A DNA stretch of 64,000 bases from Caldalkalibacillus uzonensis (GTDB taxonomy: Bacteria > Bacillota > Bacilli > Caldalkalibacillales > Caldalkalibacillaceae). This document shows positions 53,793-63,489 of this stretch, in pieces (the stretch's first letter is position 1; the number at the start of each line of letters is the position of its first letter). Where the stretch lies: NCBI RefSeq assembly GCF_030814135.1, contig NZ_JAUSUQ010000012.1:50704-114703 (forward strand), written 5' to 3'. The translations under genes and the position numbers were made by a program. The notes under the pieces are model-generated. The model made no database searches and had not been told where the DNA came from. It saw only the letters and a list, made by a program, of their open reading frames with translations.

Positions 53793-53840
53793 CCATGGTA
53801 AGGAAGAGGTCGCCGGTTCAAGTCCGGCAGGAAGCTCCAT
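53793..53840 (+). repeat. attR core repeat
   Basis: Second copy of the 48-base tRNA-Thr 3' segment, with T instead of C at 53823. No 5' tRNA half precedes it, so it is not a working tRNA gene. Confidence 0.95.
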
Positions 53841-53855
53841 ACATATTGTAGCCTC

Positions 53856-53881
53856 AAACCCTTGCGTAGCAAGGGTTTTTT
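53856..53881 (+). terminator. original host terminator of the tRNA cluster
   Basis: AAACCCTTGC (53856-53865), GTA, GCAAGGGTTT (53869-53878), then TTT. Being just outside attR, it is the terminator that followed tRNA-Thr before integration. Confidence 0.8.
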
Positions 53882-53970
53882 ACTTTAATCCATCATAAAC
53901 CACCTTATCATTGCGTACTATGTAGCATTGTCGCTAGGACTGAGTAATATGTAATGAGGTGGTGTGAGAG

Positions 53971-54228
53971 ATGGATGTGCTAAGATACATTGTCCAAGAA
54001 GCTTATATTGTTATCCCGGCACTGTGGGTGATTGGGATGTTTCTGAAGAAAACGCCCAGCTTTGCAGACTGGGCCATTGTATGGGTGTTGCTCCTTGTGG
54101 GTATCACCTTTACTGTGGCACTGTTAGGGCCTGGCATCGAATCGGTGATCCAGGGGATCTTAGTGACAGGTGCTGCTGTATTTGGCCATCAGCTGGTTAA
54201 GCAAACGAAGGAAGGAATAAAAAAATGA
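53971..54228 (+). CDS. holin-family small membrane protein
   Basis: 85 residues with three hydrophobic helices (YIVIPALWVIGMFL, AIVWVLLLVGITFTVALLG, GILVTGAAVFGHQLV). Phage holin-like composition, but outside the att repeat and so part of the host locus or an older element. The SD is GAGGTGGTG. Confidence 0.75.
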   Translation: MDVLRYIVQEAYIVIPALWVIGMFLKKTPSFADWAIVWVLLLVGITFTVALLGPGIESVIQGILVTGAAVFGHQLVKQTKEGIKK

Positions 54229-54252
54229 GTTTCCCCGCACGGGGCCAAAGTT

Positions 54253-54287
54253 AAAAGGCAGTGGGATTTGTGACCCATGCCTTTTTC
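54253..54287 (+). terminator. terminator after holin-like gene
   Basis: AAAAGGCA and TGCCTTTT with an inner TGGG/CCCA, then TTTTC. May also serve htpX on the other strand. Confidence 0.65.
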
Positions 54288-54300
54288 ATTGCTATCAAAT

Positions 54301-55188
54301 CTACATCTGTTCCAGACGTTCAATGCGGCTTTCTATGGGAGGATGGGTGGCGAACCAGTGCACTTTGTACTTCCGCCTGCGCTTTTGCGCCAAAGGATGC
54401 ACGATATACATCGCTGCCGTTGCCTCATTGGCCCGCTTAACATCAAGGCCTGATTGACTGATTTTGATCAGTGCATTTTTTAAACCAAGCGGGTTACGGG
54501 TTAATTCAACGGCTGAGGCGTCAGCCAAATACTCCCTGTTTCTGGAAACCGCAAAATGAACAAACTGGGCGGCCAGTGGTGCCAGTATAATCAGGAGCAG
54601 AGCAACGATATACAGGGCGGGATGTGACTTATTGTTTCTTTTTCCTCTCTCGTAAAACAACATTCTTGATCCGATGTCCGCAATGAAGATAATGACGCCA
54701 ACCAGGGCAATGGAGATGGTCATCAAGCGGATATCGTAATTGCGGATATGTGCAATCTCATGGGCAGCCAACCCGGTAAGCTCTTCACGATTTAAACGTT
54801 TAAGCAATCCTGTGGTGAAAGCTACCGCACCGTTTTCCGGTTTAATCCCGGTAGCAAAAGCATTGGGAGCTTCATCAGGGATAATATACACTTTGGGCAT
54901 GGGAATCCGGGCGGCTAGCGCCATTTCCTCCACGATATTGTACAGCATGGGATGGTCTGCTTTGCTGATCTCTTTTGCTCCAGCCATGCTTAACACTTGA
55001 GAGGTGGCACTCAAGTACGTGATAGGTAAGTAGAAACCTAAAATGATAGCGGCAAGAATGATGCCCGAAAGATAATCACCGGTTAAGAGCAGACCAACCG
55101 CAGCTCCGATCCCTAACACAAGGGCACCAAAGAGCAGCATGAGGAATATGGTGCGGCGTTTGTTTTGTTCAATCTGCTTAAAGAGCAT
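54301..55188 (-). CDS. htpX: membrane protease HtpX (M48)
   Basis: 295 residues. Four membrane helices, catalytic zinc motif LAAHEIAHIRNYD, and the downstream Glu in SRNREYLADASAVEL. Degrades damaged membrane proteins. Thirteen bases after lemA on the minus strand: a lemA-htpX operon as in other bacteria. Confidence 0.95.
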   Translation of the reverse strand: MLFKQIEQNKRRTIFLMLLFGALVLGIGAAVGLLLTGDYLSGIILAAIILGFYLPITYLSATSQVLSMAGAKEISKADHPMLYNIVEEMALAARIPMPKVYIIPDEAPNAFATGIKPENGAVAFTTGLLKRLNREELTGLAAHEIAHIRNYDIRLMTISIALVGVIIFIADIGSRMLFYERGKRNNKSHPALYIVALLLIILAPLAAQFVHFAVSRNREYLADASAVELTRNPLGLKNALIKISQSGLDVKRANEATAAMYIVHPLAQKRRRKYKVHWFATHPPIESRIERLEQM

Positions 55189-55200
55189 GAAAGTGCCCCC

Positions 55201-55767
55201 TTAGAATTTAACGGTAGGAACTTCCCGTTCAGCTTCGGGAATGGACAGTTGCTGCTGTGCTTCAAAATTAAACATGGAGGCAATCATGTTAGTCGGGAAA
55301 GATTCACGCTTGATGTTATACTCGGCCACAGTTTTATTGTACAGCTGTCTGGCATAAGCAATTTTATTTTCAGTGGCCGTCAATTCTTCTTGCAGCTGCA
55401 AGAAATTTTGATTGGCCTTCAGATCAGGATAGGCTTCGGCTAAGGCAAAAATCGACTTTAAAGCCCCTTCAAGCATATTATCTGCTTCGATTCTTTCTTG
55501 CGGTGTGCCGCTTAACAATTGACTTCTTGCTTTAATCACCCGGTCCAGTGTCTCCTGCTCGTGCTTGGCATATCCTTTGACTGTCTCCACGAGGTTGGGA
55601 ATAAGATCATGTCTTCGCTTTAACTGGACATCGATCTGGCTCCAGGCTTCCTTTACCCAATTGCGGTATTTGACTAAGCTGTTATATGAGATAATCACAT
55701 AACCGACAATAAGGATGAGCACAACAATCCCAATGAGTATTTCCGTCTGTTCGTCCCCTTTACTCAA
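55201..55767 (-). CDS. lemA: LemA family protein
   Basis: 188 residues: N-terminal membrane helix ([17 protein letters not shown]), [37 protein letters not shown], the LemA signature, and [14 protein letters not shown]. Function unknown, often linked to HtpX, as here. Confidence 0.94.
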   Translation of the reverse strand: MSKGDEQTEILIGIVVLILIVGYVIISYNSLVKYRNWVKEAWSQIDVQLKRRHDLIPNLVETVKGYAKHEQETLDRVIKARSQLLSGTPQERIEADNMLEGALKSIFALAEAYPDLKANQNFLQLQEELTATENKIAYARQLYNKTVAEYNIKRESFPTNMIASMFNFEAQQQLSIPEAEREVPTVKF

Positions 55768-55938
55768 TTTAGATATATATTAATCATACCATAACTCGCC
55801 TCTCGAGGGCGTGCCTGAACAGACCAATTACCCAAGATTCTTAGCTTGTTTAAATTGTATGAAAACAGCCGTCCCTCTTTACAAACGGGAAAGTGCTATT
55901 TATAATAATAGCGTCTGAAATCATACTTCTCTTTTGTG

Positions 55939-56016
55939 TGGCCCGTTGGTGAAGCGGCTTAACACACCGGCCTTTCACGCCGGCATTCAGGGGTTCGAAT
56001 CCCCTACGGGTCACCA
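55939..56016 (+). tRNA. tRNA-Glu (TTC)
   Basis: Acceptor GGCCCGT/ACGGGTC, anticodon stem CCGGC/GCCGG with loop CTTTCAC (anticodon TTC), T arm AGGGGTTCGAATCCCCT, CCA encoded. A terminator follows at 56062. Confidence 0.94.
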
Positions 56017-56061
56017 TTTTTATTTTTCGAATACATATGATGTATAGAATATATGAACCGC

Positions 56062-56090
56062 CCTTCCTGTTTAAGCAGGAAGGTTTTTTT
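56062..56090 (+). terminator. terminator after tRNA-Glu
   Basis: CCTTCCTG (56062-56069) and CAGGAAGG (56076-56083), then seven T. Confidence 0.88.
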
Positions 56091-56243
56091 GTTTTGGCTT
56101 GGTTTTTTTGCTTGGTTAAAGAGCTTCCGTGTAAAGCGCACCAAACGTGGATAGTATATATATACAGAAAAGTGTCGAGTTGAGTCACGTTCTTGAAAGG
56201 GGATACAATAGGGGCAAAGTACCAAATGGAGGGAGAGCCAGCC

Positions 56244-57143
56244 ATGAACCGCAACATATGTATTCTGGGGGTCCCCATGGATCTGGGGCAAGGACGGCGC
56301 GGTGTCGATATGGGACCCAGCGCCATACGCTATGCCCAGGTTAAAGAGCGTCTGGGGAAACTGGGCTATGATGTCCAAGATCTGGGAGATATCCCGGTCC
56401 CCAGCATAGAAGAAAGAACGGCTAATGAATTAAATCTTAAATGCTTGAATGAAGTGGTTCAGGTTAATCAAGTCTTGGCCGAGAGAGTGAGCGAAATTGT
56501 GGGAGGGGGCCGCTTCCCCTTGGTTTTAGGAGGGGACCACAGCATTGCCATCGGCACCATTGCCGGGGTGGCCAAGCATGTCCAGCGGCTGGGTGTGATC
56601 TGGTACGATGCCCACGGTGATTTGAACACGGGTGAAACGTCTCCATCCGGCAATATTCACGGGATGTCTCTGGCTGTCAGCTTGGGCATTGGGCACGAGA
56701 AGCTGACGGGGATTGGCGGCTATGCGCCCAAGATCAGGCCGGAGAATGTGGTGATTATCGGGGCCAGACAACTGGATGAAGGCGAGAAGCTGCTGATTCG
56801 GGAAATTGGGCTGAAAGTATATACCATGCATGAGGTAGATCGCTTAGGTATGACCAGAGTGATGGAGGAAGCCATTAGTCATGTGACACAAGGAACAGAT
56901 GGTGTTCACCTCAGTTTGGATTTGGATGGGCTTGATCCCCATGATGCCCCCGGGGTAGGGACCCCTGTCACCGGTGGTCTGACGTACCGGGAGAGCCACC
57001 TGGCCATGGAAATGCTGGCTGAAGCGGAGATTATCACTTCTGCTGAGTTTGTGGAAGTCAATCCCATTTTGGACCATAGTAATAAAACAGCCAAAGTAGC
57101 GGTAGCGTTCATGGGTTCATTATTTGGTGAAAAACTGCTGTAA
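56244..57143 (+). CDS. rocF: arginase
   Basis: 299 residues, the usual length. Hydrolyses arginine to ornithine and urea with two Mn ions: LGGDHSIAIG, WYDAHGDLNTGETSPSGNIHGM, and SLDLDGLDPHDAPGVGTPVTGG show the metal ligands. ATG 56244 follows GGAGGGAG. The longer frame upstream is not conserved. Directly upstream of cdaA. Confidence 0.95.
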   Translation: MNRNICILGVPMDLGQGRRGVDMGPSAIRYAQVKERLGKLGYDVQDLGDIPVPSIEERTANELNLKCLNEVVQVNQVLAERVSEIVGGGRFPLVLGGDHSIAIGTIAGVAKHVQRLGVIWYDAHGDLNTGETSPSGNIHGMSLAVSLGIGHEKLTGIGGYAPKIRPENVVIIGARQLDEGEKLLIREIGLKVYTMHEVDRLGMTRVMEEAISHVTQGTDGVHLSLDLDGLDPHDAPGVGTPVTGGLTYRESHLAMEMLAEAEIITSAEFVEVNPILDHSNKTAKVAVAFMGSLFGEKLL

Positions 57144-57159
57144 ATATACTATAATGGAA

Positions 57160-57188
57160 AAGGCACGGTATGTGGCCGTGCCTTATTC
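57160..57188 (+). terminator. weak terminator or attenuator between rocF and cdaA
   Basis: AAGGCACGG (57160-57168) and CCGTGCCTT (57176-57184), then ATTCTC. TATAAT at 57150-57155 just before it might be a -10, but no matching -35 is seen. Confidence 0.5.
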
Positions 57189-57216
57189 TCATGGGACATG
57201 CTGGGTGGTGAATGGC

Positions 57217-58041
57217 ATGGAGTGGGACTTTATAAAAGAATTTTCGGTCATGGATTATCTCACTGAAATTATAGATATTTTGCTGGTCACTTTGGTGATC
57301 TATAAACTGATCACGCTCATCAGAGGAACCCGGGCAGTCCAGTTGTTTAAAGGCATGATGGTGATTGTCGCCGGGTGGTTACTGAGCATCTTCTTTAACC
57401 TGAAAACGTTGTCCTGGCTCATGTCCCAGGCCATGACGTACGGGGTTTTAGCTGTGATTATTATTTTTCAGCCTGAATTGCGCCGCGCACTGGAACAATT
57501 GGGGAGGGGGAAGCTCTTTTCCCGAACCAATCATCTTGATGAAGAGAAGATGACCATAGCGATCGGTGAGACAGTCAAAGCGGTCCAGTATTTGGCCAAA
57601 CGGCGGATCGGCGCTTTGATTGTCTTTGAAAAAGAGACAGGATTAAATGATTATATCGAGACGGGAATTATCATAAACGGACAAATTTCCTCCGAATTAT
57701 TGATTAATATTTTTATTCCCAACACCCCGCTGCATGATGGGGCGGTTATTGTACGCAAAGATCAAGTCAAAGCGGCTGGCTGCTATTTACCTTTGTCGGA
57801 AAATCCGTTTATCAGCAAAGAGTTAGGCACAAGGCACCGGGCGGCATTAGGCATCAGCGAAGTGACAGATTCCATTTCGGTTGTTGTTTCAGAGGAAACA
57901 GGTCAAATTTCATTGTCCAGAAACGGAGAAGTACACCGTGATTTAAGTGAGGAAAAACTGCTGGAAATGTTAGACCAAGAATTACGTGTACCGCTGGTTG
58001 CACCTTCTTCTTTCTGGATCAGGGGGAAGAAGCATGGATAA
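57217..58041 (+). CDS. cdaA: diadenylate cyclase CdaA
   Basis: About 274 residues. Three N-terminal helices, then the DAC domain: IIFQPELRRALEQLGRG, KRRIGALIVFE, PLHDGAVIV (DGA) and GTRHRAALGISE (RHR), which make c-di-AMP from two ATP. The start is ATG 57217 or GTG 57208; the longer frame overlaps rocF. First gene of the conserved cdaA-cdaR-glmM operon. Confidence 0.95.
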   Translation: MEWDFIKEFSVMDYLTEIIDILLVTLVIYKLITLIRGTRAVQLFKGMMVIVAGWLLSIFFNLKTLSWLMSQAMTYGVLAVIIIFQPELRRALEQLGRGKLFSRTNHLDEEKMTIAIGETVKAVQYLAKRRIGALIVFEKETGLNDYIETGIIINGQISSELLINIFIPNTPLHDGAVIVRKDQVKAAGCYLPLSENPFISKELGTRHRAALGISEVTDSISVVVSEETGQISLSRNGEVHRDLSEEKLLEMLDQELRVPLVAPSSFWIRGKKHG

Positions 58042-59323
58042 GTTTTTTGAAAACAATACAGCCATGAAAGGCATCGCCTTTTTGATCGCGCTTATGCTGT
58101 GGATGATCGTCACGCTTGACCAGGAAGGCAGTACCACAATCCGGCAGACAGAGGAACAGTTAACCATCGATAATGTTCGGGTTGAAGCGGTTTACGATGA
58201 GGAACAGTATGCTTTAATGGAGATGGATGAGACGGTACAGGTCATTCTGACCGGACGCAGGGCTTTACTTAACCTGGTGAACTTGCGCCAAGATGTGTAT
58301 CGCTTATATGTTGATCTGACTGAACTGGGGGAAGGTGAGCATCGTGTGCCAGTCCAGCATGAAGGATTTCCCAGGGAACTCTCGGTTACGGTGATTCCCA
58401 GCCATGTGTATGTTGTATTAGAGAAAAAAGAGTCGCGGGTTTACCCGGTCCAGATTGATCTCTCTGGACAACTGCCGGAAGGGTATGAAGTAGGAGAGCC
58501 GCTTGTGACCCCTAGAGAGGTGGAGGTGCTCGCGCCTACCTCTGTCCTGGAAGAAATTGCTTCCGTAAGGGGATTAATTAATCTTGAGCGTCTGGGTAGA
58601 GAAGGCAAGCAGACTGTCACCTTAAAAGCGTATGACCGCAAGGGGCAGGAGATTGAGGCTCAGATTAGCCCAGATACCGTGGAAGTCACGGTGCCGATTC
58701 AAAGTCCAAGTGCCAAGGTCCCGCTCAACATTGAATTGATCAATGAACTTCCGGAAGGACTCAGTCTAGTGGACATCCGCCCAAATACGGAAGCAGTTGA
58801 AGTTTTCGCTCCCCAGAGTGTGCTGGACCAACTGGAGGACATACGGGTGACGCTGGATTTATCCACTATAGAGCAAAGTAAAGCCGTGACACTGGATGTT
58901 GAATGGGGTGACCATTGGACAGCGGTTAAACCTCAGCAGGTTGTGGTTCATGTAGAAGTGGAACTCGTCCAGGAGCGTCTGTTCAGGAATGTTCCTCTAG
59001 AGGTCAGAGGCTTGGCTTCAGGGTATGAACTCATATTTCAAGATCCTGCTGACGGTAAACTGCAGTTGGCGGTACTGGGCAGCGAACAACGGCTCAAAGC
59101 CATGCAGCATACTGAGTTGAAAGCATGGATTGATGCCAAGGGACTTAAGGAGGGAGAGCACCGTCTTCCTGTCAACATCAACCTTCCTGAGCATTTGTCC
59201 GTTTCTCCCTCATCGGTCGAAGTGGAGGTTCAGATTCGCCCCTTAGAGAAAACTGAAAGCACCATGGCTGATGCTGAAGAAGACGAACAACAGGACAACG
59301 AGGATAACGAAGAAGGAGAGTGA
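58034..59323 (+). CDS. cdaR: CdaA regulator CdaR (YbbR)
   Basis: 429 residues, overlapping cdaA by 8 bases, SD AGGGGGAAG. An N-terminal membrane helix ([16 protein letters not shown]) and four YbbR repeats such as [19 protein letters not shown]. Extracytoplasmic modulator of CdaA. Very acidic C-terminus ([17 protein letters not shown]). Confidence 0.93.
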   Translation: MDKFFENNTAMKGIAFLIALMLWMIVTLDQEGSTTIRQTEEQLTIDNVRVEAVYDEEQYALMEMDETVQVILTGRRALLNLVNLRQDVYRLYVDLTELGEGEHRVPVQHEGFPRELSVTVIPSHVYVVLEKKESRVYPVQIDLSGQLPEGYEVGEPLVTPREVEVLAPTSVLEEIASVRGLINLERLGREGKQTVTLKAYDRKGQEIEAQISPDTVEVTVPIQSPSAKVPLNIELINELPEGLSLVDIRPNTEAVEVFAPQSVLDQLEDIRVTLDLSTIEQSKAVTLDVEWGDHWTAVKPQQVVVHVEVELVQERLFRNVPLEVRGLASGYELIFQDPADGKLQLAVLGSEQRLKAMQHTELKAWIDAKGLKEGEHRLPVNINLPEHLSVSPSSVEVEVQIRPLEKTESTMADAEEDEQQDNEDNEEGE

Positions 59324-59328
59324 CCCTC

Positions 59329-60675
59329 ATGGGTAAATATTTTGGAACAGATGGGGTGCGTGGCATCGCCAATACGGAGTTGACTCCTGAACTGGCTTTT
59401 AAACTGGGGCGCTGTGGCGGTTACTCATTAACCAAAGAGGTGAATGAACCCAAAGTGGTGGTGGGGAGAGACACCCGCATCTCCGGGGAATTGCTGGAGT
59501 CGGCCCTCATCGCCGGTTTGCTATCCATTGGTGTTGAAGTGATGCGTTTGGGTGTGATCAGCACCCCTGGTGTCGCTTATTTGACCCGTGCCCTGGGTGC
59601 CCAGGCTGGCGTGATGATCTCTGCTTCCCACAACCCAGTCGAGGATAACGGCATTAAGTTTTTTGGGCCTGATGGGTTTAAGTTAACCGATGAACAGGAG
59701 GCAGAAATTGAAGCACTGTTAGATGCGGAGCAGGATAACTTGCCTCGCCCCACAGGTGCTGATGTGGGGATTGTCAGCCAGTATTTGGAGGGAGGCCAGA
59801 AATATATTCACTATCTGAAATCAACGGTCGGGCATAGCTTTGAAGGCTTGCACATTGTTTTGGACTGTGCCCATGGAGCCGCTTCATCTTTGGCCCCGCA
59901 ATTATTCTGTGATTTGGGTGCCCAAATTACCACTATTGGCACCAACCCCAATGGCGTCAATATTAATGACGGCGTTGGATCGACGCAGCCTGAAGCCTTG
60001 CAACGGGCTGTCTTGGAACATCATGCTGATCTGGGACTGGCCTTTGACGGTGATGCCGACCGTTTGATCGCTGTGGACGAACAGGGGCGAATCGTTAACG
60101 GAGACCAGATCATGTATATCTGTGCCACGGCCATGAAAGAAAAAGGGCAGTTGAAGGAAGACACGGTCGTGACCACCGTGATGAGCAACATGGGCTTTTA
60201 CAAAGCGCTAGAAGCCAAAGGGATTCAGGTGGTCACGACCAAAGTGGGCGACAGGTATGTACTGGAAGAAATGCTCAAGCAGGGGTATAATCTTGGAGGC
60301 GAGCAATCGGGACATATCATTTTCCTTGATTACAATACGACTGGGGATGGCATGCTGTCTGCCTTGCAGCTGGTCAATGTGTTGCAAGAGAAGAAGAAAT
60401 CTTTGTCTGAATTGGTGCAAGACCTGACGATTTATCCGCAAATGATGGTCAATGTCAGGGTCACGGATAAGCACAGGGTGACGGAAAATGAAAAGGTGAA
60501 GGCTAAAATAGCAGAAGTGGAAGGGGAAATGAACGGCAACGGGCGTGTGTTAGTCCGTCCTTCCGGAACCGAACCCCTGGTGCGGGTGATGGTGGAAGCT
60601 GAAGATGGCCAGCGCATTGAAAACTGGGTCAACGCCATTGCTGATGTCGTCCGGGAAGAGATGGGTAATGAATAA
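59329..60675 (+). CDS. glmM: phosphoglucosamine mutase
   Basis: 448 residues starting [12 protein letters not shown]. Active-site serine in [18 protein letters not shown], metal loop [10 protein letters not shown] and C-terminal [12 protein letters not shown]. Converts GlcN-6-P to GlcN-1-P for cell wall. ATG 59329 is behind GAAGGAGAG. In Bacillus GlmM also inhibits CdaA, which fits this operon. Confidence 0.96.
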   Translation: MGKYFGTDGVRGIANTELTPELAFKLGRCGGYSLTKEVNEPKVVVGRDTRISGELLESALIAGLLSIGVEVMRLGVISTPGVAYLTRALGAQAGVMISASHNPVEDNGIKFFGPDGFKLTDEQEAEIEALLDAEQDNLPRPTGADVGIVSQYLEGGQKYIHYLKSTVGHSFEGLHIVLDCAHGAASSLAPQLFCDLGAQITTIGTNPNGVNINDGVGSTQPEALQRAVLEHHADLGLAFDGDADRLIAVDEQGRIVNGDQIMYICATAMKEKGQLKEDTVVTTVMSNMGFYKALEAKGIQVVTTKVGDRYVLEEMLKQGYNLGGEQSGHIIFLDYNTTGDGMLSALQLVNVLQEKKKSLSELVQDLTIYPQMMVNVRVTDKHRVTENEKVKAKIAEVEGEMNGNGRVLVRPSGTEPLVRVMVEAEDGQRIENWVNAIADVVREEMGNE

Positions 60676-60708
60676 TAATACAACACGGGATCAATATGGA
60701 AGTTAGCA

Positions 60709-60737
60709 GCAAAAGGGGCACGGACAACCCCTTTTGC
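60709..60737 (+). terminator. inverted repeat after glmM
   Basis: GCAAAAGGGG and CCCCTTTTGC, perfect, 9-base loop. No T-run follows (CGCATAAAC), so termination efficiency is uncertain. Confidence 0.55.
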
Positions 60738-60784
60738 GCATAAACATAAAAAACAGATAAAATAAGGTCACACTCTGTTAAGGA

Positions 60785-60812
60785 TTGACGAATGAAGAAT
60801 TAATGGTATATT
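60785..60812 (+). promoter_or_regulatory. glmS promoter
   Basis: TTGACG (60785-60790), 16 bases, TATATT (60807-60812), about 95 bases upstream of the ribozyme cleavage site. Confidence 0.7.
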
Positions 60813-60909
60813 TAAGAGCGTATTCTCTTTTTAAGGGAATCGCGTATACCATCGTGTGTGCTTTTGACTCAAGAAGAGAAAGGAGGATCGCAGGACTTTT
60901 GACACTTAA

Positions 60910-61060
60910 GCGCCAGGACTAAGGAGAGACGGTTCCTTAGTTGACGAGGTGGAGGTTTATCGAAGCAATCGGCGGATGCCTCCCTGCTGAGGGTCACAGC
61001 AGCAAGTCATATACAAACCACAGGGGCAACCTTGTGCTTAAAATTATGACATGACCCGAG
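60910..61060 (+). ncRNA. glmS ribozyme (GlcN-6-P riboswitch)
   Basis: Conserved core segments are visible in order: AGCGCCAGGACT with cleavage expected between A60909 and G60910, an apical stem CTAAGGA...TCCTTAG, GTTGACGAGGTGGAGGTTTA-like core, TCGGCGGATGCCTCCC, then GGTCACAGCAGCAAG and the 3' domain ACAGGGGCAACCTTGTG. In Bacillus, GlcN-6-P triggers cleavage and mRNA decay, giving feedback on glmS. Confidence 0.93.
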
Positions 61061-61074
61061 ATAAAACAACGGAA

Positions 61075-61131
61075 AAGATAGGGGGATCGTCCCCCTGTTC
61101 ACAGTTGAATAAGGAGACATTCCCCTATCTT
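61075..61131 (+). promoter_or_regulatory. second helix in glmS leader
   Basis: AAGATAGGGG (61075-61084) is perfectly complementary to CCCCTATCTT (61122-61131), and a competing local hairpin GGGGGATCGTCCCCC (61081-61095) uses the same bases. Lies between ribozyme and SD (AGGAGG). Confidence 0.5.
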
Positions 61132-61154
61132 GTGGATAGGAGGAATTTTAACTC

Positions 61155-62957
61155 ATGTGCGGAATCGTGGGTTACATTGGTTTTCGCCAGGCCAAGGAAA
61201 CCATTTTGACAGGGTTAAAGCGTTTGGAGTACCGCGGTTATGATTCGGCTGGCATCGGCATTGTCACGGACGAAGATGTGGAAGTATACAAGGAGAAAGG
61301 GAAAATCGCGGCACTCGAACGTTTGATCCACGGGGTGGAGATAAAGGGCACGGTTGGCATCGGACATACCCGCTGGGCCACGCACGGTGTGCCTAACCAA
61401 ACCAACGCCCATCCCCATCAAAGTTACAGTGGACGCTACACCATTGTGCACAATGGGATTATTGAAAACTATAAAGAACTCATTGAAACCTACATTCCCA
61501 ACATCAAACGGGAAAGTGAAACAGATACAGAAATCATTGCCCACCTTGTGGATCATTTCAGCCAGAAAGGCTTATCCACGGAAGAAGCTTTCCGTGAAGT
61601 GATTGGCAAGCTGGAAGGTTCTTTTGCCATCGCTTTGATTGATGGGCAGGATACGTCCCGTCTGTACGCAGCCAAAAATAAAAGCCCCCTATTGGCCGGC
61701 CTTGGTGAAGGGGAAAACATCATCGCCAGTGACGCGACGGCCATGATTCACGTCACCAATACCTTTAAAGAACTGAAAGACGGTGAATATGTCGTTCTTG
61801 ACCGCGAGAACTTAGTCATTAAGACACTGGATGGGGACGTGATTGAGCGGGAGGTTTACAGCGTAGACTGGGATATGAGCTCAGTGGAAACAGGTGTTTA
61901 TGAGCACTTTATGCTGAAAGAGATTGACGAGCAGCCGGCGGTGATTCGTAATATTATCACTCAGTACCAGAATGACCAGGGTCAACTGAACATAGGCCAG
62001 CATCTCCAGGGGCTCAAGATTCCCAGCCGCGTCTACATTGTGGCTTGCGGGACCAGCTATCACGCCGGATTGGTTGGCAAGCGTTTGCTGGAACAAATCG
62101 CCCATATTCCGACCGAAGTGCATATTGCCTCCGAGTTTCTGTATGACCAGCCGCTGATCGAAGGGGATCCTCTGTTCATTTTTATCAGCCAGAGCGGGGA
62201 AACAGCAGACTCCCGGGGCGTGCTTGATCAAATCAAAAAACAGGGCTTCCGCACATTAACGGTGACCAATGTGCAGGGCAGCACCCTGTACCGGGAGGCA
62301 GATTATAAACTGCTGACCCATGCCGGACCTGAAATCGCCGTGGCTTCAACCAAAGCGTATACGGCTCAGATTGCCGTGGTGGCCTTGCTCTCTATCTATC
62401 TGGCCGAACAAAAAGGCATCGCTGGCTCCATCGACATGTTCCAGGAGCTGCGTACCATCTCTACGGCCATGGATACTTTGAAAGATATGAAAGACAAAGC
62501 GAAACACATTGTGGATGAATACTTAACAGATCAACGCAGCTGTTTCTTTATCGGCCGTCTGTTAGACTATGCTGTCTGCCTGGAAGGGGCCCTGAAACTG
62601 AAAGAAATCTCCTATATTCAGGCGGAAGGTTATGCTGGCGGTGAACTAAAACATGGTCCCATTGCTTTGATTGAAGACGGGACACCGGTTTTTGTTCTGA
62701 TTACCGATGAGCGCATTGCCAAAAACATCCGCAGCAACGCTGAAGAAGTGGTTTCCCGTGGGGCCAAAACCTGTGTCATTGCGGCTGAAGGCTTGCATGA
62801 AGAGGGAGACCAGTGGGTGCTTCCCCGCGTTCATCCGCTGTTAACACCGCTGGTTTCTGTGATACCAATGCAGCTCATCTCTTACTACGCCGCCTTGCAA
62901 CGCGGGTGCGATGTTGATAAACCACGCAACCTGGCCAAATCGGTGACAGTGGAGTAA
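61155..62957 (+). CDS. glmS: glutamine-fructose-6-phosphate aminotransferase
   Basis: 600 residues. Cys1 glutaminase (CGIVGYIGFRQAKE), HTRWATHGVPNQTNAHPH, then two SIS domains with ACGTSYHAGLVGKR, ISQSGETADS and the C-terminal DKPRNLAKSVTVE. Makes GlcN-6-P, first step to UDP-GlcNAc. Controlled by the upstream ribozyme. Confidence 0.97.
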   Translation: MCGIVGYIGFRQAKETILTGLKRLEYRGYDSAGIGIVTDEDVEVYKEKGKIAALERLIHGVEIKGTVGIGHTRWATHGVPNQTNAHPHQSYSGRYTIVHNGIIENYKELIETYIPNIKRESETDTEIIAHLVDHFSQKGLSTEEAFREVIGKLEGSFAIALIDGQDTSRLYAAKNKSPLLAGLGEGENIIASDATAMIHVTNTFKELKDGEYVVLDRENLVIKTLDGDVIEREVYSVDWDMSSVETGVYEHFMLKEIDEQPAVIRNIITQYQNDQGQLNIGQHLQGLKIPSRVYIVACGTSYHAGLVGKRLLEQIAHIPTEVHIASEFLYDQPLIEGDPLFIFISQSGETADSRGVLDQIKKQGFRTLTVTNVQGSTLYREADYKLLTHAGPEIAVASTKAYTAQIAVVALLSIYLAEQKGIAGSIDMFQELRTISTAMDTLKDMKDKAKHIVDEYLTDQRSCFFIGRLLDYAVCLEGALKLKEISYIQAEGYAGGELKHGPIALIEDGTPVFVLITDERIAKNIRSNAEEVVSRGAKTCVIAAEGLHEEGDQWVLPRVHPLLTPLVSVIPMQLISYYAALQRGCDVDKPRNLAKSVTVE

Positions 62958-62964
62958 GGAATAA

Positions 62965-63012
62965 GATCGAGGGAAAACCAGAGGAAAAACTGGTTTCCTT
63001 CGGTCTTTTTCA
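62965..63012 (+). terminator. terminator after glmS
   Basis: GATCGAGGGAAAACCAG pairs with CTGGTTTCCTTCGGTC with one bulge, followed by TTTTTC. Confidence 0.85.
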
Positions 63013-63141
63013 TTTGGAATCAAACCGATCTTCCAATTCGGGAATGACTTTTTTTAATCAAAAACGGGTCAAAATCGGTACAATACAAAAATTATGGAAT
63101 ACAAAACAACCCAAAGTACCCCACCCTGTAGAGGCATTATC

Positions 63142-63471
63142 TTATACTTTAAAAAAGTTATCTCGTTCTACCTTGCAGACTCTTAACCCAAATCGTTTAT
63201 ACCATTCAGCTTTCCCTTTTTTCTGTGCAACTTGATGCATTGCATTATCTTTCCAATTCTTTATTGCATTTAAGGACTCCCAATAAGAAACCGTAATACC
63301 TATGCCTTCTTGGTCACGGACGCTTTCTACACCTAAAAAACCTTGTTGTTTAGAAGCCAGCTCTACCATCTTGTCTGCCATTTTTGCGTATCCCTTATCT
63401 CCTTCAGTACGTTCAGATGTAAAGATCACAGCATAATAAGGTGGTTGTGGAGTTTTGGCAATTATACTCAT
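63142..63471 (-). CDS. antibiotic-biosynthesis-monooxygenase-like (ABM) protein
   Basis: 109 residues, ATG 63471 behind AAGGAGGAACCT. YYAVIFTSERTEGDKGYAKMADKM, GFLGVESVRDQEGIGITVSYWES and WYKRFGLRVCKVERD are typical of small ABM-fold dimers (heme oxygenase-like or monooxygenase relatives). The same frame is open upstream into a recombinase remnant, so gene finders may fuse the two. The SD supports the shorter gene. Confidence 0.85.
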   Translation of the reverse strand: MSIIAKTPQPPYYAVIFTSERTEGDKGYAKMADKMVELASKQQGFLGVESVRDQEGIGITVSYWESLNAIKNWKDNAMHQVAQKKGKAEWYKRFGLRVCKVERDNFFKV

Positions 63472-63489
63472 AGGTTCCTCCTTAACATA

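Larger units (their letters stand above)
18243..53840 (+). mobile_element. intact-looking siphovirus prophage (cos/HK97 type)
   Basis: About 35.6 kb bounded by attL (18243-18290) and attR (53793-53840). It contains in order integrase, repressor, early/replication genes, an ArpU-like regulator, HK97 packaging and head genes, a long-tail module, lysis genes and two small cassettes. All structural modules expected of a functional phage appear full length. Visible defects are a frameshift in immA and a stop in a small early gene, neither obviously essential. Confidence 0.93.

Noticed and set aside
53793..53840. Second tRNA-Thr gene
   Set aside because: Only the 3' part is present; it is the attR repeat.
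53644..53898. 84-residue ORF across attR
   Set aside because: It spans arm sites, the att core and the host terminator, so coding is implausible.
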